DNA from: Gloeobacter violaceus PCC 7421
Lineage (GTDB): Bacteria > Cyanobacteriota > Cyanobacteriia > Gloeobacterales > Gloeobacteraceae
DNA length: 64,000 nucleotides
Direction: 5' to 3'
Assembly: GCF_000011385.1 (NCBI RefSeq)
Contig: NC_005125.1
Location: forward strand, 186,001 to 250,000
The position numbers and the translations under genes were made by a program. Each line of letters starts with the position of its first letter. The first letter of the stretch is position 1. The notes beneath the pieces were generated by a model. That model made no database searches, was not told where the DNA came from, and saw only the letters and a program-made list of their open reading frames with translations. Shown here in pieces: positions 34,048 through 43,415 of this stretch.

Positions 34048-36123
34048 ATGGAATGGGTTTACACGTTTGCCTGGCTGATTCCGGTGCTGCCCCTGGCGGC
34101 GGCGACCCTGGTGGGCCTGGGATTTATCTCGGTGCCCGAGTGGACGAAGCGCCAGCGCCTGCCGGTGGCGGCACTGAGTATCGGCACCCTCGCCGTCACC
34201 TTCGTACATTCGCTGCTGATTCTGTTTCAGGCTGTCGGCGGTCACGAAGCGTATACCTGGCAGTTTGAGTGGGCGGCGATGGGCGGCATCGTCGTACCCA
34301 TGGGCTTTACGGTCGACAATCTGGGAGCGGCGATGCTCACGGTGGTCACCGGCGTCGCCATGCTGGTGATGATCTACTCCCACGGCTACATGGAGCACGA
34401 TCCCGGCTATGTCCGCTTTTTTTGCTATTTGAGCCTGTTTAGCTGCTCGATGCTGGGATTGGTGGTCTCGCCGAACCTGATCCAGATTTATGTCTTCTGG
34501 GAACTGGTGGGCATGTGCTCCTACCTGCTGGTGGGCTTCTGGTTCTATAAGAAGGCGGCGGCCGATGCCGCCCAAAAGGCGTTTATCGTCAACCGCGTCG
34601 GCGACTTCGGGCTGCTGTTGGGCATCTTGGGGGTCTACTCGATCACCCGCACGTTCGATTTTCCGGGCCTCGCCCCGGCCATTCAGGCCGCCATCGAAAG
34701 CGGCGCGGTGCCGCTCGCCCTGGTGGTCGTCTACTGTTTGCTGGTGTTCATGGGTCCGATGGCCAAATCCGCCCAGGTGCCGCTGCACGTCTGGCTGCCG
34801 GATGCGATGGAAGGCCCGACGCCCATCTCCGCCCTCATCCACGCCGCGACGATGGTGGCGGCGGGGGTCTTCCTGGTCGCCCGCGTCTTTCCGGTCTTCT
34901 CCGAGGTGCCGGGGGTGCTCGAGGTGATCGCCTGGACGGGTGCCGTTACCGCCTTTGTCGGTGCCACCATCGCCATCACCCAAAACGATATCAAGAAGGG
35001 CCTCGCCTATTCGACCATCTCCCAGCTGGGCTACATGATGATGGCCATGGGGGTGGGCGCCTACGGGGCGGGCCTGTTTCACCTGGTCACCCACGCCTGC
35101 TTCAAGGCGATGTTGTTTCTGGGTTCCGGTTCGGTGATCCACGGAGTCCACGACAACCAGGACATGCGTTTGATGGGCGGTTTGCGCAAGTACATGCCCA
35201 TCACCTCGGCGACCTTTTTGATTGGCGTGCTCGCCATCAGCGGCATTCCGCCCTTCTCGGGCTTCTGGTCCAAAGACGAAATCTTGAGCGCCACCTTCGA
35301 TCACAGCCTGGTGCTCTGGGGTATCGGGGCGTTCACCGCCGCGATCACCGCCTTTTATATGGCCCGCATGTACTTTATGACCTTCGAAGGAGCCTACCGC
35401 GGCGAGAACGCGGCGGCCCTTACGGCGGTGCGCGCCTGGCGGCAGAACGTCGATAGAGAAGGGGTCGTGCGCGGCTTTGGCAGTCTGCCCAGCTTCGGTC
35501 CCGGGGCGATGCACACCGATGAGTTGGCGGCCCACGGCCACGGTGAGGGCCACGAGCACGGCGAGGAACACGGCCACGGCGGCACGCCCCACGAGTCGCC
35601 CTGGTCGATGACCCTGCCGCTGGTGGTGCTCGCGGTGCCGTCGATTTTGATCGGCTTTGTGGGTCTGCCCTGGGACAACGCCTTCGGCCACTTTCTCGAG
35701 GAGGGCAGCGGCTACCACGGCGCCAAACATACCTTCGAGCTGGGCCACTTCCTGCTGATTGCCGGCTCCTCGACGCTGCTGTCGGTGGGCGGCATCGCCC
35801 TCGCTTACTATCTGTACATCCTGCGGCCGGAACTGCCGGGGCAGATCGCCCGCCGCTTCGAAGCGGTCTACTTGTTCTTTATCAACAAGTGGAACTTCGA
35901 CTGGCTCTACGAGCAGGCCTTTGTCAAGACCTCGCGCCTTCTGGCCCGCGGCACCCTGCAAGTCGATCAAAAGGGTGTCGACGGCGTGGTCAATTTCTCG
36001 GGCCTCACGACGCTGCTTGCGGGCGAGGGGCTCAAGTACTTCGAGTCGGGCCGCGCCCAGTTCTATGTGCTCATCATCTTCGGTTCGCTGCTCGGCCTTG
36101 TCGCCGTGCTCGGCCTTCTCTAA
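34048..36123 (+). CDS. ndhF: NAD(P)H-quinone oxidoreductase subunit 5 (NDH-1)
   Basis: 691 residues, the NdhF antiporter-like subunit of cyanobacterial NDH-1, a proton-translocating complex for respiration and cyclic electron flow. Typical blocks: FWELVGMCSYLLVGFWFYKK, QVPLHVWLPDAMEGPTPISALIHAATMVAAGVF, ITQNDIKKGLAYSTISQLGYM and the C-terminal lateral-helix region. The chosen ATG 34048 follows AAGGA; an upstream in-frame start at 34009 gives an atypical N-terminus. Residues about 496-517 form a His/Gly/Glu-rich cytosolic loop (HGHGEGHEHGEEHGHGG) just before SPWSMTLPL. It is followed 15 bases later by ndhD, so the two form an operon. Confidence 0.95.
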   Translation: MEWVYTFAWLIPVLPLAAATLVGLGFISVPEWTKRQRLPVAALSIGTLAVTFVHSLLILFQAVGGHEAYTWQFEWAAMGGIVVPMGFTVDNLGAAMLTVVTGVAMLVMIYSHGYMEHDPGYVRFFCYLSLFSCSMLGLVVSPNLIQIYVFWELVGMCSYLLVGFWFYKKAAADAAQKAFIVNRVGDFGLLLGILGVYSITRTFDFPGLAPAIQAAIESGAVPLALVVVYCLLVFMGPMAKSAQVPLHVWLPDAMEGPTPISALIHAATMVAAGVFLVARVFPVFSEVPGVLEVIAWTGAVTAFVGATIAITQNDIKKGLAYSTISQLGYMMMAMGVGAYGAGLFHLVTHACFKAMLFLGSGSVIHGVHDNQDMRLMGGLRKYMPITSATFLIGVLAISGIPPFSGFWSKDEILSATFDHSLVLWGIGAFTAAITAFYMARMYFMTFEGAYRGENAAALTAVRAWRQNVDREGVVRGFGSLPSFGPGAMHTDELAAHGHGEGHEHGEEHGHGGTPHESPWSMTLPLVVLAVPSILIGFVGLPWDNAFGHFLEEGSGYHGAKHTFELGHFLLIAGSSTLLSVGGIALAYYLYILRPELPGQIARRFEAVYLFFINKWNFDWLYEQAFVKTSRLLARGTLQVDQKGVDGVVNFSGLTTLLAGEGLKYFESGRAQFYVLIIFGSLLGLVAVLGLL

Positions 36124-36138
36124 GCACAGGTGCAAAAC

Positions 36139-37710
36139 ATGTTTCCTTGGTTGACTGTCATCATTCTTTTGCCCCTGGTGGCGGCCCTCGCGGTGCCCCT
36201 CATCCCCGAAAAGCAGGTCAAGTGGTACAGCTTTGCCGTCTGTCTGGTGGACTTTGTCCTGATGGTGGCCGCCTTTTTTACCAGCTACGACCTGAGCAAT
36301 CCGGACATCCAGCTGGCCGAACGCTACCGCTGGATGCCCCAGATTGGGCTGGAGTGGTCGGTGGGTGCCGACGGCCTCTCGATGCCGCTGATTTTGCTCA
36401 CGGGCTTCATCACGGCCCTGGCCACCCTCGCCGCCTGGCCGGTGACCCTCAGGCCACGCATGTTCCACTTTTTGATGCTCGCCATGCTCGCGGGCATGGT
36501 GGGCGTGTTCGCCGTCCAGGACATGGTGCTGTTTTTCCTGTTCTTTGAACTGGAACTGGTGCCGGTCTACCTGATGCTCGCCATCTGGGGCGGCAAGGGG
36601 CGGCTGTACGCGGCCACCAAGTTCATCCTCTACACGGCCGTCGGTTCGCTTTTTATCCTGGTGGTCGGTCTCGCCATGTACTTCTACGGCGACCTGCGCA
36701 CCTTCAATATGGTCGAACTGGCCGCGAAGAACTACGACCCGACTTTTCAGAATCTCTGTTTTTTGGGCCTGCTGATTGCCTACGCGGTCAAGCTGCCCAT
36801 CTTCCCGCTGCACACCTGGCTGCCGGACGCCCACGGTGAAGCGACCGCTCCAGTGCACATGCTGCTGGCGGGCATTCTGCTCAAGATGGGCGGCTACGCG
36901 CTCATCCGCATGAACGTCGGCTTCTTCCCGGAAGCCACCCAGCTCTTTGCGCCCCTGCTCATCGTGCTGGGGATCGTCAACATCATCTACGCGGCCTTGA
37001 CCTCCTTCGGCCAGCGCAACCTCAAGCGCAAAATCGCCTACTCGTCGATTTCGCACATGGGCTTTGTGCTCATCGGCGTCGGTTCGCTCAGCGAAATCGG
37101 CATGGGCGGCGCGATGCTGCAGATGATTTCCCACGGTTTGATCGGCGCGTCGCTGTTCTTCCTGGTCGGGGCCACCTACGACCGCACCCACACCCTGATC
37201 CTCAGCGAGATGGGCGGCATCGCCCCCAAGATGCCCAAGATCTTCGCGATGTTCACCGCCTGCTCGATGGCTTCGCTGGCGCTGCCCGGCATGAGCGGCT
37301 TCGTGGCCGAGTTGATGGTCTTCGTGGGCATGGCCACCACCGACGCCTACAGCTTCCAGTTCAAGGCCCTGGTGGTGCTGTTCGCCGCCTTTGGGGTCAT
37401 CCTCACCCCCATCTACCTGCTCTCGATGCTGCGGGAAATCTTCTACGGCACCCTCAACCACGCGGTGGTGCACGAAGAAGATCTAGTAGACGCCGAACCG
37501 CGGGAGGTCTTTATCATCGCGAGCCTGCTGGTGCCCATCTTCGGCATCGGGCTCTACCCGAAGCTCACCACCGACCTCTACGCGCCCACCACCGATCAAC
37601 TGACCCGGGTGACCCGCGAGCGCATCGCCCGCGCCGCACCGCCGCCCGCCCTACTCAGCGGCGTCTACAGCGTCGAATTTGCCGACAGGGACCGCGTCAG
37701 CTTGCGCTAA
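36139..37710 (+). CDS. ndhD: NAD(P)H-quinone oxidoreductase subunit 4 (NDH-1)
   Basis: 523 residues from ATG 36139 (a GTG at 36130 is also in frame; AGGTG before the ATG favours the latter). It is the NdhD antiporter-like subunit: [17 protein letters not shown] with the conserved transmembrane Glu, [38 protein letters not shown], and the [11 protein letters not shown] block. Combined with NdhF it marks an NDH-1 type complex; pairing with ndhF points to the NdhD1/F1 respiratory/cyclic form, which is inferred. A clear terminator follows. Confidence 0.96.
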   Translation: MFPWLTVIILLPLVAALAVPLIPEKQVKWYSFAVCLVDFVLMVAAFFTSYDLSNPDIQLAERYRWMPQIGLEWSVGADGLSMPLILLTGFITALATLAAWPVTLRPRMFHFLMLAMLAGMVGVFAVQDMVLFFLFFELELVPVYLMLAIWGGKGRLYAATKFILYTAVGSLFILVVGLAMYFYGDLRTFNMVELAAKNYDPTFQNLCFLGLLIAYAVKLPIFPLHTWLPDAHGEATAPVHMLLAGILLKMGGYALIRMNVGFFPEATQLFAPLLIVLGIVNIIYAALTSFGQRNLKRKIAYSSISHMGFVLIGVGSLSEIGMGGAMLQMISHGLIGASLFFLVGATYDRTHTLILSEMGGIAPKMPKIFAMFTACSMASLALPGMSGFVAELMVFVGMATTDAYSFQFKALVVLFAAFGVILTPIYLLSMLREIFYGTLNHAVVHEEDLVDAEPREVFIIASLLVPIFGIGLYPKLTTDLYAPTTDQLTRVTRERIARAAPPPALLSGVYSVEFADRDRVSLR

Positions 37711-37730
37711 GGTGCCACAACAAAAGCCAA

Positions 37731-37758
37731 AAACCCCGACCCTACGGTCGGAGTTTTT
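37731..37758 (+). terminator. Intrinsic terminator of ndhF-ndhD
   Basis: CCCCGACC-CTAC-GGTCGGAG with one mismatch in the stem, followed by a six-base T-run and C. It lies 20-50 bases after the ndhD stop. Confidence 0.85.
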
Positions 37759-38117
37759 TCTTGACTATTGGGTGGTTCGAAAACTTGCTTTGAATATCGA
37801 TGGGCCTGGGATAAAAAGCAGCACTTGCAACCGCGCCAATCATTGCGCCGAGGCCAGGGAAGCGGAAGGGGGGCCGACCCGACGCGCGGGTTGCAGGCAA
37901 CTGCAGGACCGGCTTGGCACACCAGAAGAGGGAACCGAAGCCTCCTGTGTTCATTTAGCGCCGGGTTTGAAGATTTATGCAGGCAGAGTGCCGGGTTAAC
38001 CATTCGTGACCGATCGTTTCTTAATTTCGGCTTTCTCCGATAGAATGTACGGCCTGATGCCGTAGGCTCCTGCCGCCCCATTGCCGCTCTCAGTCCTGTC
38101 CCATTCCGGGGGTACCC
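37759..38117. other. Intergenic, no gene recognised
   Basis: About 360 bases. GC-rich self-complementary segments occur around 37871-37916, but no 6S, tmRNA, RNase P or SRP RNA signature is present. It likely contains the promoter of the sigma factor gene. Confidence 0.4.
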
Positions 38118-39302
38118 ATGCAACCGCGTACACAGATCGTTCAGGTGTTTTGCACCTACGCGATGTTGGACGACAGCCAGTGGATCGGCTGGCGGGTGGA
38201 TGGCGAGTTGCGGCGCAATATGGAGGCGCATCTGCAGAGGCAACCCGCCGGAGTACAGTCTGTCGAGCAGTGGTGCTTGTTCTGGTTTGAGCGCTGGAGG
38301 GGGGGCGAGGACCGCTTTGCCCGCGCCCATCTGATTGCGTTTTTGTACGAGCCGGCCTACTGGTCGGCCCGGTTCGTGCGGGCGGGCTTCCACCGGCAAT
38401 TGACCCTCACGGATCTCTGCCAGACGGCCGTGGCCAATGTCGATCTGGTGCTGCAAGGCTTTAATCCGGCGCGGGGCAGCGATCTGAAGCGCTTTGCCAC
38501 CCGCGTCTTTCGCAATATCCTCTACAAAGCTTTGCGCGAATTTCACGAGGCGGAAGTGTGCACGACCTGGTCGCTGTTGCGCAAGTACAGCCTCAAGCGC
38601 CTGGAAGAAGCCCTACAGCGGCAAGGTTACGACGAGCGGCAGATCAAGAGTTTTCTGCTCGCCTGCCGCTGCTACAAAGACACCTACGTGCCGGTGCCCC
38701 CGGCGGGCACCCGCCATCTGCAGCCGCCCGTCGAGCAAGATTGGCAGCGCATGGCCGGGCTGTACACGGTACGCCGAGAGCCGCAGCTACACCAGCCGGC
38801 GGCAGCCGGGCAGTTTCGAGAATGGCTCGAACTGAGCGCCAAAGCCCTACGTCAGATGCTCACACCCGAGAACTTCTCGATTGGCGTCGGAAGTACCGAC
38901 GAGCAAGGAGACGGCATCGAGTTGCTGCGGGACCCCGACTTGAATCCCCTCGACGCTGCGGGCGAGCGCGAGGAGGAAGCTTACAGACAGGCTTTTCGGC
39001 TACAACTGCGCTCGGTGCTGGTGGGGACGCTCGCAGTGCTCGAAACCCCCCTGCAGCGGGTACTCGAACTGTATTACGGCGAGCAGCTCAACCAGCAAGA
39101 GATCGCCGAGCAGCTGGGCATCAAGCAGTACACGGTCTCACGCTGGATGAACCGGGCTAAAAAGCAACTGGCCACCGCCCTGGGCCAGTGGGCCAAACAA
39201 AAGCTGCATGATTCTCTGGAGTTGGATGTAGTGGAAGGTATGAACCGACTGCTCGAAGAGTGGCTTCAGATGCATTTCCAACCTTCCGACGAAGGGGAGT
39301 AA
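38118..39302 (+). CDS. Cyanobacterial sigma-70 family factor (alternative, group 3-like)
   Basis: 394 residues with a divergent N-terminal region and a recognisable region 4: LQRVLELYYGEQLNQQEIAEQLGIKQYTVSRWMNRAKKQL is a sigma/ECF-type helix-turn-helix. The middle (VNVDLVLQGFNPARGSDLKRFATRVFRNILYKALREF) corresponds to a diverged region 2. The length exceeds ECF factors. The next gene, six bases downstream, is a DUF1822 protein; I recognise this sigma/DUF1822 pair as a conserved cyanobacterial arrangement, suggesting that DUF1822 modulates or depends on this sigma factor. The regulon is unknown. Confidence 0.85.
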   Translation: MQPRTQIVQVFCTYAMLDDSQWIGWRVDGELRRNMEAHLQRQPAGVQSVEQWCLFWFERWRGGEDRFARAHLIAFLYEPAYWSARFVRAGFHRQLTLTDLCQTAVANVDLVLQGFNPARGSDLKRFATRVFRNILYKALREFHEAEVCTTWSLLRKYSLKRLEEALQRQGYDERQIKSFLLACRCYKDTYVPVPPAGTRHLQPPVEQDWQRMAGLYTVRREPQLHQPAAAGQFREWLELSAKALRQMLTPENFSIGVGSTDEQGDGIELLRDPDLNPLDAAGEREEEAYRQAFRLQLRSVLVGTLAVLETPLQRVLELYYGEQLNQQEIAEQLGIKQYTVSRWMNRAKKQLATALGQWAKQKLHDSLELDVVEGMNRLLEEWLQMHFQPSDEGE

Positions 39303-39308
39303 ATTGTT

Positions 39309-40445
39309 GTGACCATCGACCCTGCTGTGCTGTGTCCGCAGACCCTCTGGCTTGAAATTCCCACGGCGGCGCTGGACCTGGAGCTGCGCGCCTTCTCCCA
39401 CGCCGGTGCCCGCTGGAATGCCTATCTCAATCGACTGGCCCAAACGACCGTTCTTGCCTGGATTCAGGAAGATTTTGAGTCTGGAGCGCGGGTCTGGCCT
39501 TCGGTGGAAGCCCTGGCGAACTTCCACGAATTTCTCAACGGCACCGCGATCACCTGCGGCCAGATGCGGCTGGTGTGCATTCCCACCGAGCAGGTCGACC
39601 GCGAAGAAGTGCGCATCCCACGCGAATGGGTCGATATCCCCGAGTGGGCGGCAGACTATTATTTGCCGGTAGAAGTCGACTGCGAGCGCGAACTGGTGGG
39701 CGTCTGGGGCTACGTCAGCCGCGCCCGGCTGCTCAAATGCGCCCAGCGCGACGACGCCGACCGCACCTACTGCCTGGCCGGCTGCGACATCCATCCCGAG
39801 TTGCATACCATCTGGACGGCCCAGCAGCTCAAGGTACCCCTGCAGAGCCGACCCGCGCCCCTGGGCTCACTCTCGCTCACCCAGGCCCGCAACTTGATCG
39901 AACGGCTCGGCAGGGCGGAGGTGGCCTTTCCCCGGCTGGAGGTGCCCTTTGAGGAGTGCTGGGCGCCGCTTGTCGGCCACGGCGGCTGGCGCCAGCGGCT
40001 CTATGAGCAACGGGTGGGCCTGCCCGGGCAGTGGTCGATCGGCGAATGGCTGCGCCGGGGGGTGAGCGAGCTGGGCCACAGCCAGGGTTGGCAGTTGCGC
40101 ACCGCCCAGGCGGGGGGCCGCAGCAGCCATCAGATGGCGGGCCGGACGCTGGTGCGCCAGATGGTTGTCGCCGGTCAGCCCTACGAACTGCGCATCTATC
40201 CGCTCTACGAAGAGCAAGAGCATACCTGGCGCTTTGAGCTGCGCAATCTGGCCGGCCGTATCCCCGGCGGCTTGAAGCTCAGGCTGCTCACCGAGGATCT
40301 GCAGCCGTTCACCAACAACGAAGATGTGGCCCAGACGGCGGTGGACGAACTGTATATCGATGTGCGGCTTGAACCTGGAGACGGCCTGGTCTGGGAGGTC
40401 GAGCCGCAACCGCTCAACTATGACCGCGAGGTGCTGATTTTCTAG
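39309..40445 (+). CDS. DUF1822 family protein, partner of the sigma factor
   Basis: 378 residues from GTG 39309. The N-terminal half carries the DUF1822 pattern: LWLEIPTAALDLELRAFSHA, a Trp/Glu-rich block with VDIPEWAADYYLPVEVD, and VWGYVSRARLL. The C-terminal half has strands such as YELRIYPLYEEQEHTWRFEL and VQPLNYDREVLIF. No signal peptide or membrane helix. The six-base spacing after the sigma gene implies cotranscription, and a regulatory partnership is inferred. The stop overlaps by a few bases with the convergent response-regulator gene. Confidence 0.85.
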   Translation: MTIDPAVLCPQTLWLEIPTAALDLELRAFSHAGARWNAYLNRLAQTTVLAWIQEDFESGARVWPSVEALANFHEFLNGTAITCGQMRLVCIPTEQVDREEVRIPREWVDIPEWAADYYLPVEVDCERELVGVWGYVSRARLLKCAQRDDADRTYCLAGCDIHPELHTIWTAQQLKVPLQSRPAPLGSLSLTQARNLIERLGRAEVAFPRLEVPFEECWAPLVGHGGWRQRLYEQRVGLPGQWSIGEWLRRGVSELGHSQGWQLRTAQAGGRSSHQMAGRTLVRQMVVAGQPYELRIYPLYEEQEHTWRFELRNLAGRIPGGLKLRLLTEDLQPFTNNEDVAQTAVDELYIDVRLEPGDGLVWEVEPQPLNYDREVLIF

Positions 40446-41146
40446 CCTAGCGGTGCACCGGGCAGCCAGTGCGCCACCAGCGAGCGCAGGACACCCCGGC
40501 TGAAGGGTTTGGCAAGCACCGCCGCCGCGCCGCACAGCCGGGCATGGGCCTGCTCGGTCCGCTCGTCGCCGTCGACCATCAAGAGGACGGGAATGCGGTT
40601 CAGGCCCGGCAACCGGCGCAGCACCCGGCAGAGTCGGCGTCCGTCGAGCCCGGGCATGGCGCTGTCGAGCAACACAAGATCGGCGGGGGCCTCCCGCAAC
40701 ACCGCGAGCCCCTGCAGCGGGTCGCTACAGGCGCGGATTTCACGGCAGGCTCCCTCCAGGCAATCGGCTACCCACCGCTGGACAGCCGTGCTGTCGTCGA
40801 TGCAGACCACGCGCCCGGTGGGGGCTGGTGGTGCCGGGGACAAGGGTGGTGGGCCGGCCGCAAGCCGGTCGAGCCAAACTGCAGCCTCGACACCCTGCCC
40901 TCCGGACGGGGGCACGGCCGCCGCGTCGAAGCAAAACCAGCCTTCCTCCAGAACCACCAGTTCGTCGAGTTGACGCTGCAGGAGTCCAGGCTCCTGCTCG
41001 GCACATGAGCACAAGCGACCGCCGTCCCAGAACACCGACCAGAAGCGGTCGTCGGGAGCGCCCACCAGCAGTTCGCCGGTCGAGCGCCGGGCAGCCAGCC
41101 ACTCGATGAGCGTGCGGATGTCGATGTCGTGCAAATCGCCTCGCAT
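40442..41146 (-). CDS. PatA-like response regulator (DUF4388 + receiver)
   Basis: 234 residues. The N-terminal DUF4388/PatA-type domain starts MRGDLHDIDIRTLIEWLAARRSTGELLV. A Pro-rich linker leads to a receiver domain from about 111: VVCIDDS (acidic pair), LVLLDSAMPGLDGRRL (phospho-acceptor Asp), LLMVDGDE and AKPFS (conserved Lys). No output HTH, so signalling is by protein interaction, as in PatA/PixG/PilG-type proteins controlling pili or phototaxis. The HmpF-like pilus taxis gene starts 165 bases away on the opposite strand, consistent with a motility theme. Confidence 0.88.
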   Translation of the reverse strand: MRGDLHDIDIRTLIEWLAARRSTGELLVGAPDDRFWSVFWDGGRLCSCAEQEPGLLQRQLDELVVLEEGWFCFDAAAVPPSGGQGVEAAVWLDRLAAGPPPLSPAPPAPTGRVVCIDDSTAVQRWVADCLEGACREIRACSDPLQGLAVLREAPADLVLLDSAMPGLDGRRLCRVLRRLPGLNRIPVLLMVDGDERTEQAHARLCGAAAVLAKPFSRGVLRSLVAHWLPGAPLG

Positions 41147-41310
41147 GGCCCTTCCCCGTCAGGTCGAACTGCGGTCTATCTTGGCGCGGCGGCTCTGCCG
41201 GTTGCCCTTCTGCGCGTGCGCCACACACCGCCGCACAGCCCCGTCGCCCCCGCGCGGCGGCGGTTTGGGCGTCCGGGGAGCGGCCGGGTAGACTGTGGCG
41301 GTCCTTGAGG

Positions 41311-42333
41311 ATGGGGATTGCCGTGCGCTACCTGGCAAGCGTTCAACGCAAAGGTTTTCTGGAGCAGCGGGCGCTGCAACTGTTGGCCAAGGAACTGGAC
41401 GAGTACTGCTGGGCGAGTGCCCAGGGCGAGGTGGGCTGTGGGGCGGCTGGCCGCTTTGCCCCCGGCGCGCTGGTGCTCGCCCACATCGATGCGGCCGGCC
41501 GGGTGGAGCGCCTGGAGGCGGCCGACGCACCGCTGACGGCGCTGCTGGTCGGTATGGCGCACTGCCGGGAGAATCTGCGCGCCCAGGCTGAGGAGATTGC
41601 CGCCTGGCGAGAGTCGCTGGCGCTGCAGAGCGAGGAATTGTCCCGCCGCCACACCGCACCGGGCAATCTCCTCGACCCTGACCCGCGCCCGCTGCCCGGA
41701 GGCGAAGCGGTGGTGCGGCGGTTGCGCCGCGCCCTGGAGCAGCTGTGGGCCGAGGGTGCGGCCGAGGTGCCGCTTGCTGAGGAGCGGCACCTCTGGCAGC
41801 GGCAATGGCAGGACACTCTCGAGCAGATCCAGCTGCTGAGCGAGGGGCTGGCCGCCTGCGAGCGGCTGGACCATAGGCAAAGCGACGAGTGCGAACAGCT
41901 GCTGAGCGCCCAAAAGGCGGAACTGTCGCAGCGCAAGGCCCACCAGGCGGCGCTTGCCGAACGGCTTATCGCGGACGGGCATCTCGACATCGAGGAGCGC
42001 CAGCATCTGGAAATTGCTCAAAGACGCGCCCAGGAGCACTGGGCGAATCTCGCCGGATCCATCGACCGCCAGCATCGGCGGCTTGAACGCGAGCGGACCG
42101 CCTGCGAGCGACATCTGGCCCGGCTGGGCGACGGACCACACCAGCGCGAACGGCTTGCCCAGCGCCTGGGGGAGGCGGAGCAGCGCCGCGAGCAACTCCA
42201 ACAGCAAAAACACGACCTCGAACACCGCCTTGCCGCCGCTGACGCCCGCCGCATCCTCTACGACGTCCAGATTCAGCCGCTGCTCGGTGAACTCGAAGCG
42301 CTGGTCGGCCAGCCGTCAGGGCCACTCGATTGA
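41311..42333 (+). CDS. HmpF-like pilus motility taxis protein
   Basis: About 340 residues from ATG 41311; a GTG at 41323 (VRYLASVQRK) would match the HmpF-type N-terminus even better. The N-terminal domain (RYLASVQRKGFLEQRALQLLAKE ... LVGMAHCRENLRAQAEEIAAWRESLALQSEELSRR) resembles HmpF of filamentous cyanobacteria, which localises to type IV pilus sites and activates motility. The remainder is a long Arg/Gln/Glu-rich coiled coil. No membrane segment. A 349-residue frame on the other strand is a shadow of this Arg/Leu-rich coiled coil. Confidence 0.75.
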   Translation: MGIAVRYLASVQRKGFLEQRALQLLAKELDEYCWASAQGEVGCGAAGRFAPGALVLAHIDAAGRVERLEAADAPLTALLVGMAHCRENLRAQAEEIAAWRESLALQSEELSRRHTAPGNLLDPDPRPLPGGEAVVRRLRRALEQLWAEGAAEVPLAEERHLWQRQWQDTLEQIQLLSEGLAACERLDHRQSDECEQLLSAQKAELSQRKAHQAALAERLIADGHLDIEERQHLEIAQRRAQEHWANLAGSIDRQHRRLERERTACERHLARLGDGPHQRERLAQRLGEAEQRREQLQQQKHDLEHRLAAADARRILYDVQIQPLLGELEALVGQPSGPLD

Positions 42334-42395
42334 TCTGGGCCGCACCAAGAAGGACCATTGCAAGTTTCAGGCGCCCTGAGGGCATCTGCTGAAAC

Positions 42396-42409
42396 GATAT
42401 ATCGCGATA
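42396..42409. promoter_or_regulatory. Candidate PadR operator
   Basis: GATATATCGCGATA contains the perfect palindrome TATCGCGATA (42400-42409), 51 bases before the padR-like ATG. An AT-flanked TCGCGA palindrome of this type fits autoregulated PadR-family genes. Confidence 0.55.
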
Positions 42410-42459
42410 GGTTTTAGCTGTGCTAGCTTGGGAGGACTCTGGAGCAAAGGGGCACAGCT

Positions 42460-43038
42460 ATGTTCTCGCAGGGGTGGCCATTTTCATTTGAATTTGCAAG
42501 CCGGCGCGATTGTCGCGGCGGCGGGCCGGACTGGACCAAGTTTGCGAATGCCTTCGGCTTTGGGGGGCCGTGGAATTTTGGCGACGAGCCGCGCACCCGC
42601 CGCGGTGACGTCAAATATTTGCTGCTGGAGCTGTTGGCGGAGCAGCCCCGCCACGGCTACGAACTGATCAAAGAACTGGAGAGGCGCCACGGCGGTTTTT
42701 ATCGCCCGAGTGCCGGTTCGGTCTACCCGACGCTGCAGTTGCTCGAAGAAGGCGGTTATCTTACCAGCGAAATGCTGGAGGGCAAGCGCGTCTACACGAT
42801 CACCGACAGCGGCAGGCAACTGCTGGTCGAAGGGCAAAATTCGAGCCGGCGCAAGCGGGGCACTGCTGAGGGGACGGAGGCTGTGGGGGCGCTGATGGAA
42901 CTCAAAGACGCCATGCTGGGCCTGGCGGCGGCGGTGATGGAAACCGCCCGGCCCGGCAACCAGGGGCGGGTGGACAAAGTGCGCGAGGTGCTGGAGCGCT
43001 CCCGCCGCGAGATCTACCGCATTCTTGCGGAGGATTGA
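42460..43038 (+). CDS. PadR family transcriptional regulator
   Basis: 192 residues. A Phe/Gly/Arg-rich leader of about 45 residues (common in this PadR subgroup, FGFGGPWNFGDEPRTRRGDVKY) is followed by the winged helix: YLLLELLAEQPRHGYELIKELERRHGGFYRPSAGSVYPTLQLLEEGGYLTSE and KRVYTITDSGRQLL. The C-terminal helix (about 150-190) serves dimerisation. PadR proteins usually repress their own gene and a neighbouring efflux or detoxification gene; none is adjacent here, so only autoregulation via the upstream palindrome is suggested. Confidence 0.9.
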   Translation: MFSQGWPFSFEFASRRDCRGGGPDWTKFANAFGFGGPWNFGDEPRTRRGDVKYLLLELLAEQPRHGYELIKELERRHGGFYRPSAGSVYPTLQLLEEGGYLTSEMLEGKRVYTITDSGRQLLVEGQNSSRRKRGTAEGTEAVGALMELKDAMLGLAAAVMETARPGNQGRVDKVREVLERSRREIYRILAED

Positions 43039-43415
43039 GAGCGAAGGCGATGCGGTTGCTTAATTTTTTAGGCGTCAGGTGCCAGGTGTCAGGGAAAAAC
43101 AGTTGCCTATCGGGTTTCGTGCACCCTATACCTAAGCTGCCTCACTCCTTGATACATTTGTAGCCCAGCGACCAGCCATACTCTCCGCCGCAGTCGACAC
43201 GCATCGTGCAGGCCCTGGAAGCATAAGCCCATCCCACCCACCAATGCTCGTTCCCAACCGTGCCCTGAAGTCCGGGGGGTGTCGGGGGGCCGGCAGCCCC
43301 TCGACGCGGGGAGGGGGAGAGCGCGAGAGGGGAACCCGAAGGGGGTTCCACCTCTCGCTCCACAGACTGTCGTGCCCAGCCAACTGTCAGGTGTCAAACC
43401 TCAAACCAATTTTGG
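43039..43415. other. Intergenic, repeat-like fragments, no gene
   Basis: 377 bases. It contains short degenerate repeats of the type GGTGTCAGG (43075-43094 and around 43386-43394) and a purine-rich tract near 43301-43340. All frames crossing it look like chance. Function not apparent. Confidence 0.45.

Noticed and set aside
33910-37473. 1187-codon frame on the - strand across ndhF-ndhD
   Set aside because: His/Gln/Arg-rich shadow caused by codon bias of membrane protein genes.
37759-38117. Structured RNA gene (6S, tmRNA, RNase P)
   Set aside because: None of the conserved core segments of these RNAs is present.
41176-42225. 349-codon frame opposite the HmpF-like gene
   Set aside because: Leu/Arg/Gln-rich mirror of a coiled-coil gene.
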